A stretch of 6,880 bases of DNA. It comes from Bordetella parapertussis. Lineage in GTDB: Bacteria > Cyanobacteriota > Cyanobacteriia > PCC-6307 > Cyanobiaceae. Each line of letters opens with the position of its first letter. Position 1 is the first letter of the stretch. The DNA is taken from contig CALPMR020000163.1 in the NCBI GenBank assembly GCA_943324725.2, positions 1 through 6,880 of the forward strand. The letters are read 5' to 3'. The notes beneath the pieces were generated by a model that ran no database searches, had not been told where the DNA came from, and worked only from the letters and a program-made list of their open reading frames with translations. Shown piece after piece: positions 5,833-6,880 of this stretch. The position numbers and the translations under genes are program-made.

Positions 5833-5848
5833 AAGCCATAGCAGGCTT
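5833..5848 (+). terminator. weak hairpin after ychF
   Basis: AAGCC, loop ATAGCA, GGCTT form a 5-bp stem starting 5 bp after the ychF stop, followed by CTTGGGGG with no T-run. Nothing else resembling a terminator lies between ychF and the transposase remnant. The next ~190 bp (to 6019) hold no recognisable gene. They include a relatively AT-rich patch at 5859-5882 and an imperfect inverted pair, GCTTCTTGGG (5845) and CCCAAGGAGC (5913). Confidence 0.3.
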
Positions 5849-6019
5849 CTTGGGGGTGTGAGCTAAAATTAGATAAACACTTCCTTGCCTGCTGCGCTTC
5901 AACAAGTCACAGCCCAAGGAGCGTGTCGCGCATAGCCCACCTTTCCAGCCTCTCCACAAACGCCCTTAAATCTGCCCAGATCCTTGTGAAAGCAATGGTT
6001 CTGGCTAAGAAAATGGGTC

Positions 6020-6810
6020 ATGAGCAAGCCCAAGGCCTTCCGTCGCTGGAACCCGGAGCAGACCCTGCGGTTGCCGCCCTCGCCGATGGACTGGCTGCCG
6101 GAACACCATCTGGTGTTCTTTCTGCTTGATCTGGCTGGTGAGCTGGATCTGAATGTCATCTACGCGGTCGATGAGCAGCGGAATCCGCGTGGCGTCAAGG
6201 CCTATGAGCCGCGGATGATCGTGGTCTTGCTCCTGTACGCCTACTGCGTCGGGTTGCCTTCGTCCCGAAAGATTGAGAAAGCCTGCTGGGATGATGCCGC
6301 CTTCCGGGTGCGACCGCAAATCCAAAAGGTACGGCCCAGTGCAATCACCGCTGCGCGGAAGGCTGCGCCTACACCGACCCGGACAGCCACATCCTCAAAG
6401 GTGGGGATGGCTGGATCCAGGGCTACTGCAGCACCGGCAACATCGAGACCTGCGAGCAGCGCAAACTCGATGCCTACGTCTCCACCAGCAGGCAGCAACA
6501 CGGCAAACGGCCCCGTTGCTCAAGTGGGCCCAATCCATGGGATCTGGATGCCCGCGGCCGGATGGATCGCAAGCTCCACTCCAAGGCGGGCCAAGCGATC
6601 TAAGCCTTGCGCAAGACAATCGACGAGCCGGTATTTGGCCAGATCAAAGCAGCCAGAGGCCTGGATCACTTCCTATTAAGGGGCCTCGAGAAGGTGAAAG
6701 GGGAATGGCACTTGATCGCCATCGCCTACAACCTCGGCAAGCTGCACAGGGCAGCAATGAGATGGCGGAGGCGTTTTCACCCCTCAGCGATCCCAATCAG
6801 AAAGCCCTGA
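6020..6810 (+). pseudogene. decayed IS1182-type transposase (IS5/IS1182-like, DUF772 N-terminal domain)
   Basis: Three blocks of one transposase remain. Block 1 (6020-6310) encodes the intact N-terminus: MSKPKAFRRWNPEQTLRLPP, then DWLPEHHLVFFLLDLAGELDL, PRGVKAYEPRMIVVLLLYAY and SSRKIEKACWDDAAFRV. The frame then shifts. Block 2 (about 6340-6600) reads YTDPDSHILKGGDGWIQGY joined directly to CSTGNIETCEQRKLDAYVST and ends GRMDRKLHSKAGQAI. Block 3, in the same frame after TAA 6601-6603, reads ALRKTIDEPVFGQIKAARG, FLLRGLEKVKGEWHLIAIAY and ends at TGA 6808-6810. Family members are about 450-500 residues; only about 250 codons remain. Both catalytic Asp regions (DGTK and ADAGY) are lost and only the Glu of DEPVFGQIK survives, so the element cannot transpose by itself. 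No terminal inverted repeats or target-site duplication could be confirmed. The family assignment is from remembered motifs; the exact IS name is unknown. Confidence 0.88.
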
Positions 6811-6880
6811 GGAGCCCTGAACAAACGTGCATCCAGTATTGAGGATGTCCTTGCTCTAGTGCAGAAACTGGGCCGCAACC
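6811..6880 (+). other. unassigned open frame running off the window end
   Basis: After the transposase stop the same frame stays open to the window end and reads GALNKRASSIEDVLALVQKL, then GRN. No start codon with a ribosome site precedes it; GTG 6859 is the only in-frame GTG. The peptide looks plausibly helical, so it may be the remainder of a gene interrupted by the insertion sequence, or the IS right end. It is too short to identify. Confidence 0.2.

Noticed and set aside
5845..5922. imperfect inverted pair GCTTCTTGGG / CCCAAGGAGC as IS terminal repeats
   Set aside because: Both arms lie on the same side of the transposase and no match was found to the right of 6810, so they do not behave as IS ends.
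5923..6129. 68-codon frame with GTG start overlapping the transposase start
   Set aside because: No recognisable motif, and it overlaps the conserved transposase N-terminus in another frame.
1..6880. tRNA, rRNA or riboswitch genes
   Set aside because: No cloverleaf, rRNA block or known riboswitch motif was recognised by eye on either strand.

Overview
The window looks like an ordinary chromosomal stretch from a high-GC unicellular cyanobacterium of the Synechococcus/Cyanobium kind. The case rests on a one-helix high-light-inducible (Hli) chlorophyll-binding protein, a cyanobacterial-type PilT ending in LRGRI, a YchF of the usual 363-residue length, two HIP1 octamers (GCGATCGC), and the near absence of Shine-Dalgarno sequences. 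The strain placement is inference from these features, not from a database search.

Layout, left to right. Positions 1-333 hold the C-terminal end of tsaD (tRNA t6A synthesis). A GC-rich gap with a degenerate ~15-bp repeat leads to a 56-residue hli gene at 490-660, which is too short for many ORF filters. Then comes a 103-bp tandem repeat of seven 14/15-bp units (732-834), lying between hli and the convergent pilT (855-2027, minus). A divergent gap of about 190 bp separates pilT from wecB (2219-3352, plus), the UDP-GlcNAc 2-epimerase. The 3' end of wecB is duplicated in tandem over its stop codon and is followed by a 7-bp stem hairpin. Convergent to wecB is an HlyD/MacA-like periplasmic adaptor gene (3442-4737, minus). 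Its most obvious ATG overlaps the ATG of the divergent ychF gene (4736-5827, plus) in one CATG palindrome. After ychF the sequence changes to a decayed IS1182-type transposase (6020-6810), broken by two deletions, a frame change and a nonsense codon. The last 70 bases are open but unassigned.

How the genes relate. No multi-gene operon is visible: apart from tsaD followed by hli, neighbouring genes are divergent or convergent. Themes are housekeeping translation (tsaD, ychF), photoprotection (hli), and the cell surface or envelope (pilT for type IV pilus retraction, wecB for UDP-ManNAc, hlyD for export). pilT and hlyD both sit apart from their usual partners (pilB/pilC; an ABC or RND pump), so these must lie elsewhere.

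I found no convincing new multi-gene system. The items most worth a second look are the tandem repeat between hli and pilT, the shared start site of hlyD and ychF, the C9 tract with two alternative ATGs at the start of hlyD, the 23-bp duplication at the wecB stop, and the micro-homology deletion in the transposase.
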